Counted from the first letter of the stretch, positions 16,680-26,168 are shown. The stretch: DNA of 64,000 nucleotides from Mesorhizobium tianshanense (GCF_007830515.1 NZ_VLKT01000029.1:36708-100707), one strand, 5' to 3'. The notes: a model not told the origin generated them from the sequence alone. Numbers and translations: made by a program.

Positions 16680-18827
16680 ATGAACCAGCACGCCAAGCTC
16701 AGAATCGGCCATTCGGCCTGTCCGCATGATTGCCCGTCGACCTGCGCGCTCGAGGTCGAACTGCTCGATGACAAGCGCATCGGCCGCGTCCATGGCGCCA
16801 AGGCCAACACGTATACATCAGGCGTCATCTGCGCCAAGGTCGCCCGTTACGCCGACCGCGTCCATCATCCCGACCGCTTGCTGAAGCCATTGATCCGCGC
16901 CGGCGCCAAGGGCGAGGGCGCCTGGAAGGAAGCGAGCTGGGAGTCGGCACTCGACCTCATCGCCGAAAAGTTCATCGCGGCGGAGGAAAAGTACGGCTCG
17001 GAGACGGTCTGGCCTTATTACTATGCCGGCACGATGGGGCTGGTGCAGCGCGACGGCATCGAGCGGCTGCGCCACGCGAAAAAGTACTCCGGCTTCTTCA
17101 GTTCGATCTGCACCAACCTGGCCTGGACCGGCTGGATGATGGGCGCCGGCGCGTTGCGCGGTCCCGACCCGCGCGAGATGGCCAAGTCCGACTGCGTGGT
17201 GATCTGGGGCACCAATGCCGTGGTCACCCAGGTCAACGTCATGACCCACGCCATCAAGGCGCGCAAGGAACGCGGCGCGAAAATAGTCGTCATCGATGTC
17301 TACGAGAACGCGACGATGAAGCAGGCCGATCTTGGCCTGGTGCTGAAGCCCGGCACTGATGGCGCGCTGGCCTGCGCGGTGATGCATGTGCTGTTCCGTG
17401 ACGGCATGGCCGACCGCGCCTATTTGGAAAAATACACCGACGACCCGCACGGGCTGGAAGCGCATCTTCAGACGAGGACGCCGCAATGGGCGGCTGATAT
17501 CACCGGGCTTTTGGTCGACGAGATCGAGACCTTCGCCCACCTCGTCGGCACGACAAAGAAGACTTACCTTCGCCTCGGCTACGGTTTCTCGCGCCAGCGC
17601 AACGGCTCGGTCAACATGCATGCCGCGGCCTCGATCGCCGCGGTCACCGGCTGCTGGCAATATGAGGGCGGCGGCGCCTTCCATTCCAATTCGGGCATCT
17701 TCAAGCTCAACCAGGAACTGCTGGAAGGCACGCGGATGCGCGACCCTGCGATCCGCCATCTCGACCATTCCCGCATCGGCCCGGTGCTGACCGGGGCTGA
17801 GGACGCGCTCTATGGCGGCCCTCCGGTGACGGCGCTGCTGATCCAGAACACCAACCCGGTCAATGTCGCGCCGGAACAGCGGCTGGTGAAACAGGGTTTT
17901 TTGCGCGACGACCTGTTTTCCTGCGTGCACGAGCAATTCATGACCGACACCGCGAAGCTCGCCGATGTCGTACTGCCGGCGACGATGTTCCTCGAGCATG
18001 ACGACATCTACAAGGGCGGCGGCAACCAGCACATCACGCTGGGTCCGAAGCTGATCGATCCGCCGGAAGGGCCGCGCAGCAACCATTTCGTCATCGAGGA
18101 ACTGGGCAAGCGGCTCGGCGTTGGCGACAGGCCGGGCTTCGGCTTGACCGGGCAGCAGCATATCGATGTCATTTTGGGCAAACGCGGCCTAGGCAGTTTT
18201 TCGAGCCTCAAGGAAGAAAAGTGGGTCGATTTGCAGCCGGATTTCGAGGCAGCGCATTTTATCGAGGGTTTCGGCCACGCGGACGGAAAATTCCACTTCC
18301 GCGCCGACTGGACCGGGCAGGCGGCGCCCAACCGGCCGCCGAAAAGCATGGGCCTGTTCGGGCCGGTGGCAAGCCTGCCGGAATTTCCCGATCACGTCGA
18401 CCTGATCGAGGTGGCGGACGAGGCGCACCCGTTCCGGCTGACCACCTCGCCGGCGCGCAATTTCCTCAACTCGACTTTTTCGGAGACGCCGGTGTCGAGG
18501 GCCAAGGAGGGCCGGCCGGAACTGCTTTTGCATCCGGACGATGCGGCAGCTTATGGACTGGCCGACGGCGATCGCGTCGAGATCGGCAATGCGCGCGGTG
18601 AAGTCGTGCTGCACGCAAGACTGTTCGATGGAATCAAGCGCGGCGTCGTGGTGGCCGAAGGCATCTGGCCGAACAGCGCCCACGAGCGCGGCGAGGGCAT
18701 CAACGTCCTGACCGGCGCCGACGCCCCGGCGCCGTATGGCGGCGCCGCGTTCCACGACAATAAGGTCTGGCTGCGGCCGGCGAATGCCCACCCAGCCGTT
18801 TTTGCGTGGCGGGTGGAGGCTCGATAG
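16680..18827 (+). CDS. Molybdopterin oxidoreductase with N-terminal 4Fe-4S site
   Basis: A 715-aa enzyme of the DMSO reductase superfamily. The N-terminal iron-sulfur motif is CPHDCPSTC followed by GVICAK, giving four cysteines. Next come the bis-MGD binding regions, including YPYYYAGTMGLVQRDG-like segments, GTNAVVTQVNVMTH and NTNPVNVAPEQ. A C-terminal molydop-binding barrel has VEIGNARGEVVLHARL. There is no twin-arginine signal, so it should be cytoplasmic. The substrate is unknown; relatives are annotated as assimilatory nitrate reductase- or formate dehydrogenase-like. Its stop overlaps the GTG of the next gene by one base. moaD and moaE at 3807-4554 could supply part of its cofactor pathway. 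Confidence 0.88.
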   Translation: MNQHAKLRIGHSACPHDCPSTCALEVELLDDKRIGRVHGAKANTYTSGVICAKVARYADRVHHPDRLLKPLIRAGAKGEGAWKEASWESALDLIAEKFIAAEEKYGSETVWPYYYAGTMGLVQRDGIERLRHAKKYSGFFSSICTNLAWTGWMMGAGALRGPDPREMAKSDCVVIWGTNAVVTQVNVMTHAIKARKERGAKIVVIDVYENATMKQADLGLVLKPGTDGALACAVMHVLFRDGMADRAYLEKYTDDPHGLEAHLQTRTPQWAADITGLLVDEIETFAHLVGTTKKTYLRLGYGFSRQRNGSVNMHAAASIAAVTGCWQYEGGGAFHSNSGIFKLNQELLEGTRMRDPAIRHLDHSRIGPVLTGAEDALYGGPPVTALLIQNTNPVNVAPEQRLVKQGFLRDDLFSCVHEQFMTDTAKLADVVLPATMFLEHDDIYKGGGNQHITLGPKLIDPPEGPRSNHFVIEELGKRLGVGDRPGFGLTGQQHIDVILGKRGLGSFSSLKEEKWVDLQPDFEAAHFIEGFGHADGKFHFRADWTGQAAPNRPPKSMGLFGPVASLPEFPDHVDLIEVADEAHPFRLTTSPARNFLNSTFSETPVSRAKEGRPELLLHPDDAAAYGLADGDRVEIGNARGEVVLHARLFDGIKRGVVVAEGIWPNSAHERGEGINVLTGADAPAPYGGAAFHDNKVWLRPANAHPAVFAWRVEAR

Positions 18828-19525
18828 TGGCAGATGTATCGGCAGTGCCGGACCCCATTGGAAGAACGCTTTCGTCCGGCGAACTGGTAACCACGATGTC
18901 GCACTTTCATCGCGCCGAGATTCTGCGCATGGCGGGGTGGCGCGACCGCCTGGACCGGACGAGCAATTGGGCGATAACGGTCGTCGCGGCGATGTTGTCC
19001 GTCTCGCTTTCGACGGCCAGCGCGCATCACGGCGTGCTGCTGTTTGCCATGATGCTTGTCCTGTTGCTGCTGTGGATAGAGGCGCGGCGATATCGCTTCT
19101 TCGACTTTTACCGGGCCCGCGTGCGCCAGTTCGAACGGCACTACTTCGCGCAGATATTCTCTCCGCAACCGGACTTCGCGTCCGATTGGCTGTTGGTCGT
19201 CGGCGAAGGCCTTCGCGCTCCAAAATTCCTCATTTCGCATCGAGTGGCGTTGGCGCGCCGTCTGCGTCGAAACTACATCCACATGCTGCTGATCCTGCTG
19301 CTGGCCTGGATCCTCAAACTGTCGACTCCCAGTCTTCTAACCGAAGGTGTCCGTATCGGCTTCGTCGGTTCGGTGCGTGAGGCTGTCACCGGTGCTGCCC
19401 TGGGGCCTATTCCCGGCCTGGTCATCGTCGTGCTGGTCGCCGCCTTCTATGCGGGCCTGCTCGTCACGGCCTTCCTGGCTGCTGGCGACGACGGCGAACT
19501 CTCCTTTGGTGAGGTGCACGTCTAG
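18827..19525 (+). CDS. DUF2270 membrane protein
   Basis: A 232-aa integral membrane protein of DUF2270. The soluble N-terminus has LVTTMSHFHRAEILRMAGWRDRLD. Two helices follow near 45-85, then the conserved EARRYRFFDFYRARVRQFE and NYIHMLLILLLAW, and two C-terminal helices. The GTG start at 18827 has GGAGG seven bases upstream and overlaps the stop of the molybdoenzyme gene; a GTG at 18806 lies further in. The overlap suggests shared expression with the molybdoenzyme, but no functional link is known. Function unknown. Confidence 0.78.
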   Translation: MADVSAVPDPIGRTLSSGELVTTMSHFHRAEILRMAGWRDRLDRTSNWAITVVAAMLSVSLSTASAHHGVLLFAMMLVLLLLWIEARRYRFFDFYRARVRQFERHYFAQIFSPQPDFASDWLLVVGEGLRAPKFLISHRVALARRLRRNYIHMLLILLLAWILKLSTPSLLTEGVRIGFVGSVREAVTGAALGPIPGLVIVVLVAAFYAGLLVTAFLAAGDDGELSFGEVHV

Positions 19526-19573
19526 AGCATCGGGCCCAAAAGTGGGTGCCGGTTTTGGGAAAATTCGATGCTC
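19524..19573. repeat. Rhizobial palindromic intergenic repeat
   Basis: GAGCATCG and CGATGCTC form the outer arms, around a core CCCAAAAGTGGG...CCGGTTTTGGG. Layout and core match the element at 7480. It directly follows the DUF2270 stop and is followed by CAAACAAAAA as in other members. Confidence 0.7.
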
Positions 19574-19681
19574 AAACAAAAACAGAGCGGCGGTACGATT
19601 CGACTGGAAAGTCCGTCGCTCGAGAGTGGCAACGCAACTTCCTGTCGCGCGTTGTCGGCAGGCGCATTGGCGAGGAGTCTC

Positions 19682-22000
19682 ATGGCTTGGCAGACGCCGA
19701 CACGTTCCATCGTCCTTGCGATGCTGTCTTGTGCGCTCGTCGCTGTCGCGGCAAGCGCGAGCTGGGCGGTGGAGGCGCAGACTGCTGGAACCGTGGCGTC
19801 GGGGATGGGCGGCTCGGCCGAAGGCATCTTCGTCGCCGAAATCGTTCTCCTGCTGCTTGTCGGGCGTGGCCTGGGTGAAGTGCTGCAGCGCTATGGCCAG
19901 CCGGCAATCATGGGCCAGTTGATCGGCGGCATCCTGCTCGGTCCCTCGCTGTTCGGCTGGCTGTGGCCATCGGCGCAGCATCTAATCTTTCCGAGCGATC
20001 CTGAGCAGAAGGGCATGATCGACGCCGTCTCGCAGCTCGGCATCCTCATGCTGCTTTTGTTGACCGGCATGGAGATGGATTTACGGCTGGTGCGCCGGGT
20101 TGGCGCGGCCTGTTTTTCCATTTCGGTCACCGGCATCGTCCTGCCCTTCGTCTGCGGCTTCGCATTGGCGCAGGTCCTGCCCGACGCCTTGCTGCCCGAC
20201 GCGACGCAACGCACCGTCGCCGGGCTGTTCCTGGGCACCGCGCTGTCGATTTCGTCGGTCAAGATCGTCGCCATGGTGGTGCGCGAAATGAACTTCATGC
20301 GCCGCAACCTCGGCCAGGTGATCATTTCCTCGGCGATCATCGAGGACACGATCGGCTGGCTGATCATCGCCATAACGTTCGGCATCGCCACCAATGGCAG
20401 GCTGGAGCTCGTGCCGCTGATGACCACCGTTGCCGAAGTGGCGCTGTTCATGGTGTTCTCCTTCACCGTCGGCCGTCGCCTGGTGTTCACCTTGATCCGC
20501 TGGACCAACGATGCCTTCCGCAGCGAGTTTGCGGTGATCACCATGATCCTCATCATCATGGGGGTGATGGCGCTGATCACCAATCTGATTGGCGTCCACA
20601 CCGTTCTGGGGGCTTTTGTCGCCGGCATCCTGGTCGGTGAATCACCCATCCTCTCGAGCCACATAGAAGGCCAGCTTCGCGGCGTCATCACCGCACTGTT
20701 CATGCCGATCTTCTTCGGCATGGCCGGGCTTTCGGCCGACCTTACCGTGCTTGCCGACCCGACGCTTGCCATGCTGACAGCGGCTCTCGTCGTCATCGCC
20801 AGCGTCGGCAAATTTGGCGGCGCGTTCGTGGGTGGCAAGCTTGCCGGCATGTCATTCAAGGAAGCAACTGCCGTCGGCAGCGCAATGAACGCGCGCGGTT
20901 CGACCGAGGTGATCGTCGCCAGTATCGGCTTGTCGATGAACATCGTGTCGCACAATCTCTTCACCATGATCGTCACCATGGCCGTCATCACCACGCTGGC
21001 CATGCCGCCAATGCTCCGCTGGGCGCTTGGCCGGCTCCCAATCAGCCCCGACGAGCAGCAGCGTGTCGAGCGCGAGGCGCTGGACGAATACGGCTTCGTT
21101 TCCAAGCTGGAGCGCCTGCTAGTGCTGGTCGACGACAGCAGGATCGGCAAGTTCACCGCCTATCTCGCCGGACTGGTCGGCGGGGGCAGCGGCATGCCTA
21201 CCACCTTGCTTCACCTAAAAGACGGCCGGATTGACAGGCCGGCCGATACCAGGGGACCGGAGCGCACTCTGAAGAAGGGTGCGGAAAGAAGCGCCCGGGT
21301 GGTGAAACGGACCGAACACACGCTTGTCGACAAAGTGCATCTGACAGCCCGCACCGAATCGGAAGCCACCGGTGAGACCATCGCCGAAGAGGCCCGCAAG
21401 GGATACGGTATGCTGCTGGTCGGCCTTGACGATGTGCTGACCGCCAAAGGCGCTTTCACGCCGACCCTCAACGACATAGCCGGGGGATTCGAAGGCCCGC
21501 TTTGCCTAGTCCTGAATGGCGGCAACGCAGACGACAGGATGCCGACGCTAAAAGCCGGCGCCAGTATTCTCGTTCCCGTCAACGGCACCGAGGTGGCGCG
21601 CCGCGCCGCCGACTTTGCGCTGGCGCTGGCCCGTCCAAACCGGGCGCGGGTCAAGGTTCTCTACGTCTCGCAAGGCGCAGCCAGGGGTCACAAGCCGACA
21701 TCGGTTTCGCATCGCCGGGAAGAAGCCGTCCTGAAAGATATTGCCGACCTGGCCAGCCGCTACGGCGTGCCTGTTGACACCGCGATCCACACCCACGGCA
21801 TACCCGACCAGGTGATCATCAGCGAGGTGGCCAAAGGTGCGGCGATCGTCGTGATGGGCGTCACCCGTCGTTCGGGCAAGGATCTGTTCTTCGGCGACAC
21901 CGCCAGCGCTGTTCTGGCGACTTGCAACCGCCCGGTCGTGCTTCTGGCCAGCGGGCGCATCAAGCGCGGCAACGCCGGCAACGAGCCGGCAGCCGTATGA
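19682..22000 (+). CDS. CPA2 cation:proton antiporter with C-terminal Usp domain
   Basis: A 772-aa fusion. A signal-like segment is followed by about twelve transmembrane helices of the Na+/H+ exchanger (KefB/CPA2) fold over residues 45-440. Motifs include GQLIGGILLGPSLFG, LLLLTGMEMDLRLVRR, AFVAGILVGES and NARGSTEVIVASIGL. The C-terminal third has a universal-stress-protein-like repeat (SILVPVNGTEVARRAADFAL and IVVMGVTRRSGKDLFFGDTA). Such proteins exchange K+ or Na+ for protons in the inner membrane; ion preference is unknown. ATG 19682 has GAGGAG six bases upstream. Earlier in-frame starts lie inside or next to the palindromic repeat and are rejected. Confidence 0.88.
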   Translation: MAWQTPTRSIVLAMLSCALVAVAASASWAVEAQTAGTVASGMGGSAEGIFVAEIVLLLLVGRGLGEVLQRYGQPAIMGQLIGGILLGPSLFGWLWPSAQHLIFPSDPEQKGMIDAVSQLGILMLLLLTGMEMDLRLVRRVGAACFSISVTGIVLPFVCGFALAQVLPDALLPDATQRTVAGLFLGTALSISSVKIVAMVVREMNFMRRNLGQVIISSAIIEDTIGWLIIAITFGIATNGRLELVPLMTTVAEVALFMVFSFTVGRRLVFTLIRWTNDAFRSEFAVITMILIIMGVMALITNLIGVHTVLGAFVAGILVGESPILSSHIEGQLRGVITALFMPIFFGMAGLSADLTVLADPTLAMLTAALVVIASVGKFGGAFVGGKLAGMSFKEATAVGSAMNARGSTEVIVASIGLSMNIVSHNLFTMIVTMAVITTLAMPPMLRWALGRLPISPDEQQRVEREALDEYGFVSKLERLLVLVDDSRIGKFTAYLAGLVGGGSGMPTTLLHLKDGRIDRPADTRGPERTLKKGAERSARVVKRTEHTLVDKVHLTARTESEATGETIAEEARKGYGMLLVGLDDVLTAKGAFTPTLNDIAGGFEGPLCLVLNGGNADDRMPTLKAGASILVPVNGTEVARRAADFALALARPNRARVKVLYVSQGAARGHKPTSVSHRREEAVLKDIADLASRYGVPVDTAIHTHGIPDQVIISEVAKGAAIVVMGVTRRSGKDLFFGDTASAVLATCNRPVVLLASGRIKRGNAGNEPAAV

Positions 22001-22003
22001 AAT

Positions 22004-22027
22004 CGAACCGATCGGTTCGTTTCTGTT
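22004..22027 (+). terminator. Palindrome followed by T-rich sequence
   Basis: A 16-bp perfect palindrome, CGAACCGATCGGTTCG (22004-22019), followed by TTTCTGTT directly after the antiporter stop. It probably ends that transcript; a regulator site for the next gene is the alternative. Confidence 0.5.
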
Positions 22028-22311
22028 GACGCATCGTGCAGGACGGGGTGAACGCCGGCTCGGCCAATGCGCAAGCCCTGCAACGAGAATATTCGCATAA
22101 CAATTTGAAAACAATGGAAAAAAATAAGGCAAAGGAAACTTTTTAGCGGATTTCAAGCACCCGATTCAGGGTGCGCGCGGAACATCTTCGTGATTGGAAA
22201 TCGCAGCACCGCCAACCCACTTCGAGGCGGTCCGAACGACGCGAAATCCTCCCAAGGCACGCCACTTGACGGACAGAACACTGAAAATATGAAGACACTG
22301 GAGTACCTGAA

Positions 22312-22584
22312 ATGACCAAGATTGCTCTTACCGCCGTCGCCATCCTCATTGCCACGGGCAGTGCCTTTGCCGGCAGCGACCACTATGGTTCGGACGGCGT
22401 CAACCAGCCGGCAGCGCCTGTTGCCGCTGGCCAAGCCAACAACGTCGACAACACGTTCACGGGTTCGATCCGCAAGCTGTTCCCGACAGAGCACAACGCC
22501 GTCAACACCGATGCGACGACGACCCAGTCCGGCACGGCCCAGTCCGTCGTGCCTCAATCTGGCCGGGGCAACTGGGGCCGCTAA
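22312..22584 (+). CDS. DUF680 secreted small protein
   Basis: A 90-aa protein. A Sec signal peptide (MTKIALTAVAILIATGSAFA) is cleaved near residue 20. The mature part has DHYGSDGVNQPA, NVDNTFTGSIR and QSVVPQSGRGNWGR, the pattern of DUF680, a family of unknown function known essentially from Mesorhizobium. It is therefore the best taxonomic marker in this window. A weak ribosome site (ACTGGAG) precedes ATG 22312. The 311-base upstream gap is AT-richer than the genes and should hold its promoter. Confidence 0.8.
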   Translation: MTKIALTAVAILIATGSAFAGSDHYGSDGVNQPAAPVAAGQANNVDNTFTGSIRKLFPTEHNAVNTDATTTQSGTAQSVVPQSGRGNWGR

Positions 22585-22605
22585 GTCCTCAAACTCCGGA
22601 GCACA

Positions 22606-22634
22606 AAGAGCGGCAGGCTTGGCCCGCCGTTCTT
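22606..22634. terminator. Rho-independent terminator after the DUF680 gene
   Basis: AAGAGCGGC (22606-22614) pairs with GCCGTTCTT (22626-22634) with one G-U pair. It lies between the DUF680 gene (plus) and sixA (minus), which converge. Confidence 0.55.
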
Positions 22635-22657
22635 GCCTTTGTATATCAAGTCACAAC

Positions 22658-23182
22658 CTAGCTCAGATCCTTCGGCCGAACGCAGTGCGTCAGCCGCGCA
22701 TCGCCGAGGGCGAGTCGTGCCCAATTGCCGTCGAAAACGAAGCGGGCAAGGGCCGCTGTCGGGAATTTCTCTTCAAGCCTTTCGAGTGCCGCGGCATCCG
22801 ATCCGGCGCCGGCAAGCCGGCGTGCGAATTCCTCCAGGCCGGGATTATGGCCGAGCACCAAAAGGCTGCTTGTTGCCGCATTTGCCTGCCGTACCTTGGC
22901 GAGAATGTCTGCCGCACTGGCCTCGTAGAGCGCCTGGACAAATTTGGCCGGCGTTTGCGCCGGCAATTCCGCCGAGACCAGCCGCCACGTGTCGCGGCTG
23001 CGCAGCGTCGGCGACACCAGTGCCAGATCAGGCAGCCAACCTTGCCTGACCAGTTCGCGCCCGACCAGCGGGGCGGCCTTCAGCCCGCGCCCGGAAAGCG
23101 GCCGGTCGAAGTCGATAAGGTCAGGATCGTCCCAGCTCGACTTGGCATGACGCAGAAGAAGGAGTTGCTTCGTTGTCGCCAT
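22658..23182 (-). CDS. SixA-like histidine phosphatase
   Basis: A 174-aa histidine phosphatase superfamily protein. The catalytic RHA motif is in LLLLRHAKSSWDD at residues 7-18. LVLGHNPGLEEFARRL supplies the second catalytic His region. SixA-type enzymes remove phosphate from phospho-His on HPt domains or from small molecules; the target here is unknown. ATG 23182 has AGGAGGAGG upstream. It follows purN with a 16-base gap and may be the last gene of a purM-purN-sixA transcript. Confidence 0.88.
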   Translation of the reverse strand: MATTKQLLLLRHAKSSWDDPDLIDFDRPLSGRGLKAAPLVGRELVRQGWLPDLALVSPTLRSRDTWRLVSAELPAQTPAKFVQALYEASAADILAKVRQANAATSSLLVLGHNPGLEEFARRLAGAGSDAAALERLEEKFPTAALARFVFDGNWARLALGDARLTHCVRPKDLS

Positions 23183-23198
23183 GCCAGCCTCCTCCTGC

Positions 23199-23909
23199 TC
23201 AGGGCGTGATGCGCGCCAGATGCTCGAGGTCGGTCTCCTCGCGCAGCGGATCGGGCGCCATGACCACGGAGGTGCTGTTGTCGGCGTCATCTGCGAAGCG
23301 GGCAAGCACGGTGCGGCCGCCTTCCATTCGCGCCTTGCCTTCGGCGACCAACCCGAGCGCCAGCGGATAAAGCCGGTGCTCGGCCTTCAGCACGCGGGCG
23401 GCGAGCGTATCCTCGTTGTCGCCGACCATCACCGGCACGGCGGCTTGGGCGATGATCGGGCCGTCATCCATGTCCAGCGTGACGAAATGCACCGTGCAGC
23501 CATGAATGCGTGTGCCGGCGCGCAGCGCGCGAGCATGGGTATCGAGCCCCTTGAAGGCAGGCAGCAGGGCAGGGTGGATGTTGATCATCCGTCCCAGCCA
23601 CTTCTCGACGAAGCGCGCGCCGAGAATGCGCATGTAGCCGGCCAGCGCCACGATCTCGGCGCTGAACGAGACAAGTGCCGCGTCGATCGCCCCGTCATGC
23701 GCTTCCTTGCTGGTATAGTCGGCCCGTGAAATCACCTTGGTGGCGATGCCGCGCGCCGCGGCGATACCGAGGCCGGCGGCATTGGCCCGGTCGGAAATGA
23801 CGCCGACGATCTCGGCCGGATAGTCCGGATTGCTGGCCGCGGCGATCAGCGCCGTCATGTTGGAGCCGCGTCCCGAGATCAGCACCACGGTGCGTTTGCG
23901 CGCGCTCAT
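23199..23909 (-). CDS. purN: Phosphoribosylglycinamide formyltransferase
   Basis: A 236-aa GAR transformylase. It adds the formyl group from 10-formyl-THF to GAR, the third step of purine synthesis. It carries the N-terminal VLISGRGSNMTALI, the active-site stretch MINIHPALLPAFKG, and the DMDDGPIIAQ catalytic Asp region. It is slightly longer at the C-terminus than the E. coli enzyme. ATG 23909 overlaps the purM stop by four bases, showing coupled translation. Confidence 0.96.
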   Translation of the reverse strand: MSARKRTVVLISGRGSNMTALIAAASNPDYPAEIVGVISDRANAAGLGIAAARGIATKVISRADYTSKEAHDGAIDAALVSFSAEIVALAGYMRILGARFVEKWLGRMINIHPALLPAFKGLDTHARALRAGTRIHGCTVHFVTLDMDDGPIIAQAAVPVMVGDNEDTLAARVLKAEHRLYPLALGLVAEGKARMEGGRTVLARFADDADNSTSVVMAPDPLREETDLEHLARITP

Positions 23910-24970
23910 AGGTCGATCGAGCCCCGATAGATGACGCCGCCGTCGCGGCGCGGCACGATGCGGCCGATCGGCGTCACCGTCTCGCCGGCCTCCTGCAGCA
24001 CGGCCGCGACCTGCGCGGCCTGGCCGGAGGCGACGGCGAGGATCATGCCGACGCCGCAGTTGAAGGTGCGCATCATCTCTTCCGGCGCCACGCCGCCGGT
24101 CTTCGCCAGCCATGAGAACACCGCCGGCACCTCGATGGCGTCGAGGTCGAGCTCGGCGGAAAAATCCTTGGGCAGGACGCGCGGGATGTTCTCGGGAAAG
24201 CCGCCGCCGGTGATGTGGGCCAGCGCCTTGATGCCATGCGTGCCGCGGATCGCCTTGAGGATCGACTTGACGTAGATGCGGGTCGGCTCGAGCAGCGCCT
24301 CGGCCAACGTGGCTTCATCATTGAAGGGCGCCGGATCGGTCCACGAAAGGCCGCTGGTGGCCACGATGCGGCGGACCAGCGAAAAGCCGTTCGAATGCAG
24401 GCCCGACGAGGCCAGCCCCAACAGCACGTCGCCCTCGACGATGTCGTCGGTCGGCAGCAGCTGGCCGCGTTCGGCAGCGCCCACGGCAAAGCCGGCAAGA
24501 TCATAGTCCTTGCCGTGATACATGCCGGGCATTTCCGCCGTCTCGCCGCCGATCAGCGCGCATCCGGCCTGCCGGCAGCCTTCGGCGATGCCGCCGACGA
24601 TCGAGGCACCCTGGTCGGGGTCCAGCTTGCCAGTGGCGAAATAGTCGAGGAAGAACAATGGCTCGGCGCCTTGCACGACGATGTCGTTGACGCACATGGC
24701 GACGAGGTCGATACCGATCGTGTCGTGCTTGCCCGCATCGATGGCGATCTTCAGCTTGGTGCCGACGCCGTCATTGGCGGCGACCAGCACCGGGTCGGTG
24801 AAGCCGGCGGCCTTGAGGTCGAACAGGCCGCCGAAGCCGCCGATCTCGCCATCGGCGCCCGGCCGGCGCGTCGCGCGCACCAGCGGCTTGATCTTCTCGA
24901 CCATGAGATTGCCGGCATCGATGTCGACACCCGCCTCGGCATAGGTGAGCCCGTTCTTGCGCTTGCCCAT
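23906..24970 (-). CDS. purM: Phosphoribosylformylglycinamidine cyclo-ligase
   Basis: A 354-aa AIR synthetase. It closes the imidazole ring in the fifth step of purine synthesis, using ATP. It shows LTYAEAGVDIDAGN at the N-terminus, DGVGTKLKIA, the dimer loop GIDLVAMCVNDI and GGETAEMPGMY, all hallmarks of the PurM/ThiL fold. Length is normal. ATG 24970 starts at MGKRKNGLTYAEAG; the frame remains open upstream without family similarity. Transcription runs purM-purN-sixA. Confidence 0.96.
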   Translation of the reverse strand: MGKRKNGLTYAEAGVDIDAGNLMVEKIKPLVRATRRPGADGEIGGFGGLFDLKAAGFTDPVLVAANDGVGTKLKIAIDAGKHDTIGIDLVAMCVNDIVVQGAEPLFFLDYFATGKLDPDQGASIVGGIAEGCRQAGCALIGGETAEMPGMYHGKDYDLAGFAVGAAERGQLLPTDDIVEGDVLLGLASSGLHSNGFSLVRRIVATSGLSWTDPAPFNDEATLAEALLEPTRIYVKSILKAIRGTHGIKALAHITGGGFPENIPRVLPKDFSAELDLDAIEVPAVFSWLAKTGGVAPEEMMRTFNCGVGMILAVASGQAAQVAAVLQEAGETVTPIGRIVPRRDGGVIYRGSIDL

Positions 24971-25610
24971 CGCTGTTTTCCACTCGTTTGCGGGCTCTTC
25001 GCATGAACGGTTTTGCCTCGCAAGGCAAGCGGGTGTTGGTGGTGTTTCAGTCGGAAACTGGCCGAACGGGGCTCGATACACTCCAACAGTAGAAACAAAT
25101 GCCCGCGAGAGCTGCAGCGATGACACCGACGGTCGCTACAGATCTAGGCTGGCCGTCGAACGGCAAGGTTCCATACGAGAGACTAGCGGCGATCAAGTCG
25201 CTGCCGCGGTCCACAGACCCGGATTTGCTGAGACTGACCGCGCGAAAACGAAAACAATAGCAGCGGCCGTCAGCCAGAGAGGCCATGAGACCAGAAGGCC
25301 CGCGACTAGGGCAAGAACGAAACTGAAAAAAAGATCGTGCGCTGCCGCGTCGCGGTGCGGGGCTCCGAAAGATGCGAAGCCATGAGACTTCCCGTCACCC
25401 CGGCCAAATAGCAAAGCGTTACACGCAAAGCGATTGTGATTCTCTGTGCCATCGTCGTCAGATAGTGCGTTTTGCGTTTTGGAGTGCTGCGGGGATCTGC
25501 ACCATTTTCGCTCCGGGCACGTCGACGGCTCTGCCTTTCACCGTTGGCCCTTGCCGTCGCCACCCATCTCCATCATCTATCAGCAAAACAAAAGCGACGG
25601 GACATGCATT
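24971..25610. other. Intergenic region, possibly with a decayed small membrane gene
   Basis: No intact gene is supported. On minus, a frame over 25193-25414 encodes a hydrophobic stretch (VLALVAGLLVSWPLWLTAAA), and another minus frame starts with MAQRITIALRVTLCYLAGV near 25450. The two meet at a run of seven T on that strand, so they may be pieces of one small membrane protein gene disrupted by a frameshift. Codon bias is weak and base composition is less GC-rich than nearby genes. Confidence 0.3.
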
Positions 25611-26168
25611 TTGACCATCCCCAACATCATCACGATCATGCGTTTCGTGCTGGTGCCGGCCGTGGTGCTGGCCATGTTGCAGGCGCGCTGGGACTGGGCC
25701 TTTGCCGGCTTCGTCATCGCCGGCATTTCCGACGGCGTCGACGGCTTCATCGCCCGCCATTTCAACCAGTTTTCGCGGCTTGGCGCCTACCTCGACCCGA
25801 TGGCCGACAAATTGCTGCTGGTCTCGGTGTTCGTAGTGCTGGGCTTCATCGGCGAGCTGCCTCTGTGGCTGGTCGTCACCATGGTGTCGCGTGATGCGCT
25901 GATCGTCTGCGCCGTGCTTTTGTCCACCGTCATGGCCCACCCGGTCGAGATGAAGCCGCTGTTCGTGTCCAAGGCCAACACCGCCATCCAGATCGTGCTG
26001 GCGGCGGTGGTGCTGGGCGAACTGGCCCTCGCCATCGATCTCGACCCGCTCAGGCCGGTGCTCATATTGCTGTCCGGGGTCTTGACCGTGGCTTCAGCCG
26101 CGGCCTATCTCGTGGCTTGGCTGAGGCATATGAGCGGCTATGGCGAAGGCTCCACACCGGGCAACTGA
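25611..26168 (+). CDS. CDP-alcohol phosphatidyltransferase family protein
   Basis: A 185-aa membrane enzyme of the same superfamily as PgsA. The start TIPNIITIMRFVLVP is followed by the active-site motif near residues 40-70 (SDGVDGFIARHFNQFSRLG, then LDPMADKLLL), and about five helices. It probably makes phosphatidylglycerol phosphate or cardiolipin from CDP-diacylglycerol, but the acceptor cannot be read from sequence. I chose a TTG start at 25611 because it gives the normal N-terminus and has GGGA about nine bases upstream; no ATG lies in the right place. Its end overlaps the next gene by 29 bases. Confidence 0.87.
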   Translation: MTIPNIITIMRFVLVPAVVLAMLQARWDWAFAGFVIAGISDGVDGFIARHFNQFSRLGAYLDPMADKLLLVSVFVVLGFIGELPLWLVVTMVSRDALIVCAVLLSTVMAHPVEMKPLFVSKANTAIQIVLAAVVLGELALAIDLDPLRPVLILLSGVLTVASAAAYLVAWLRHMSGYGEGSTPGN

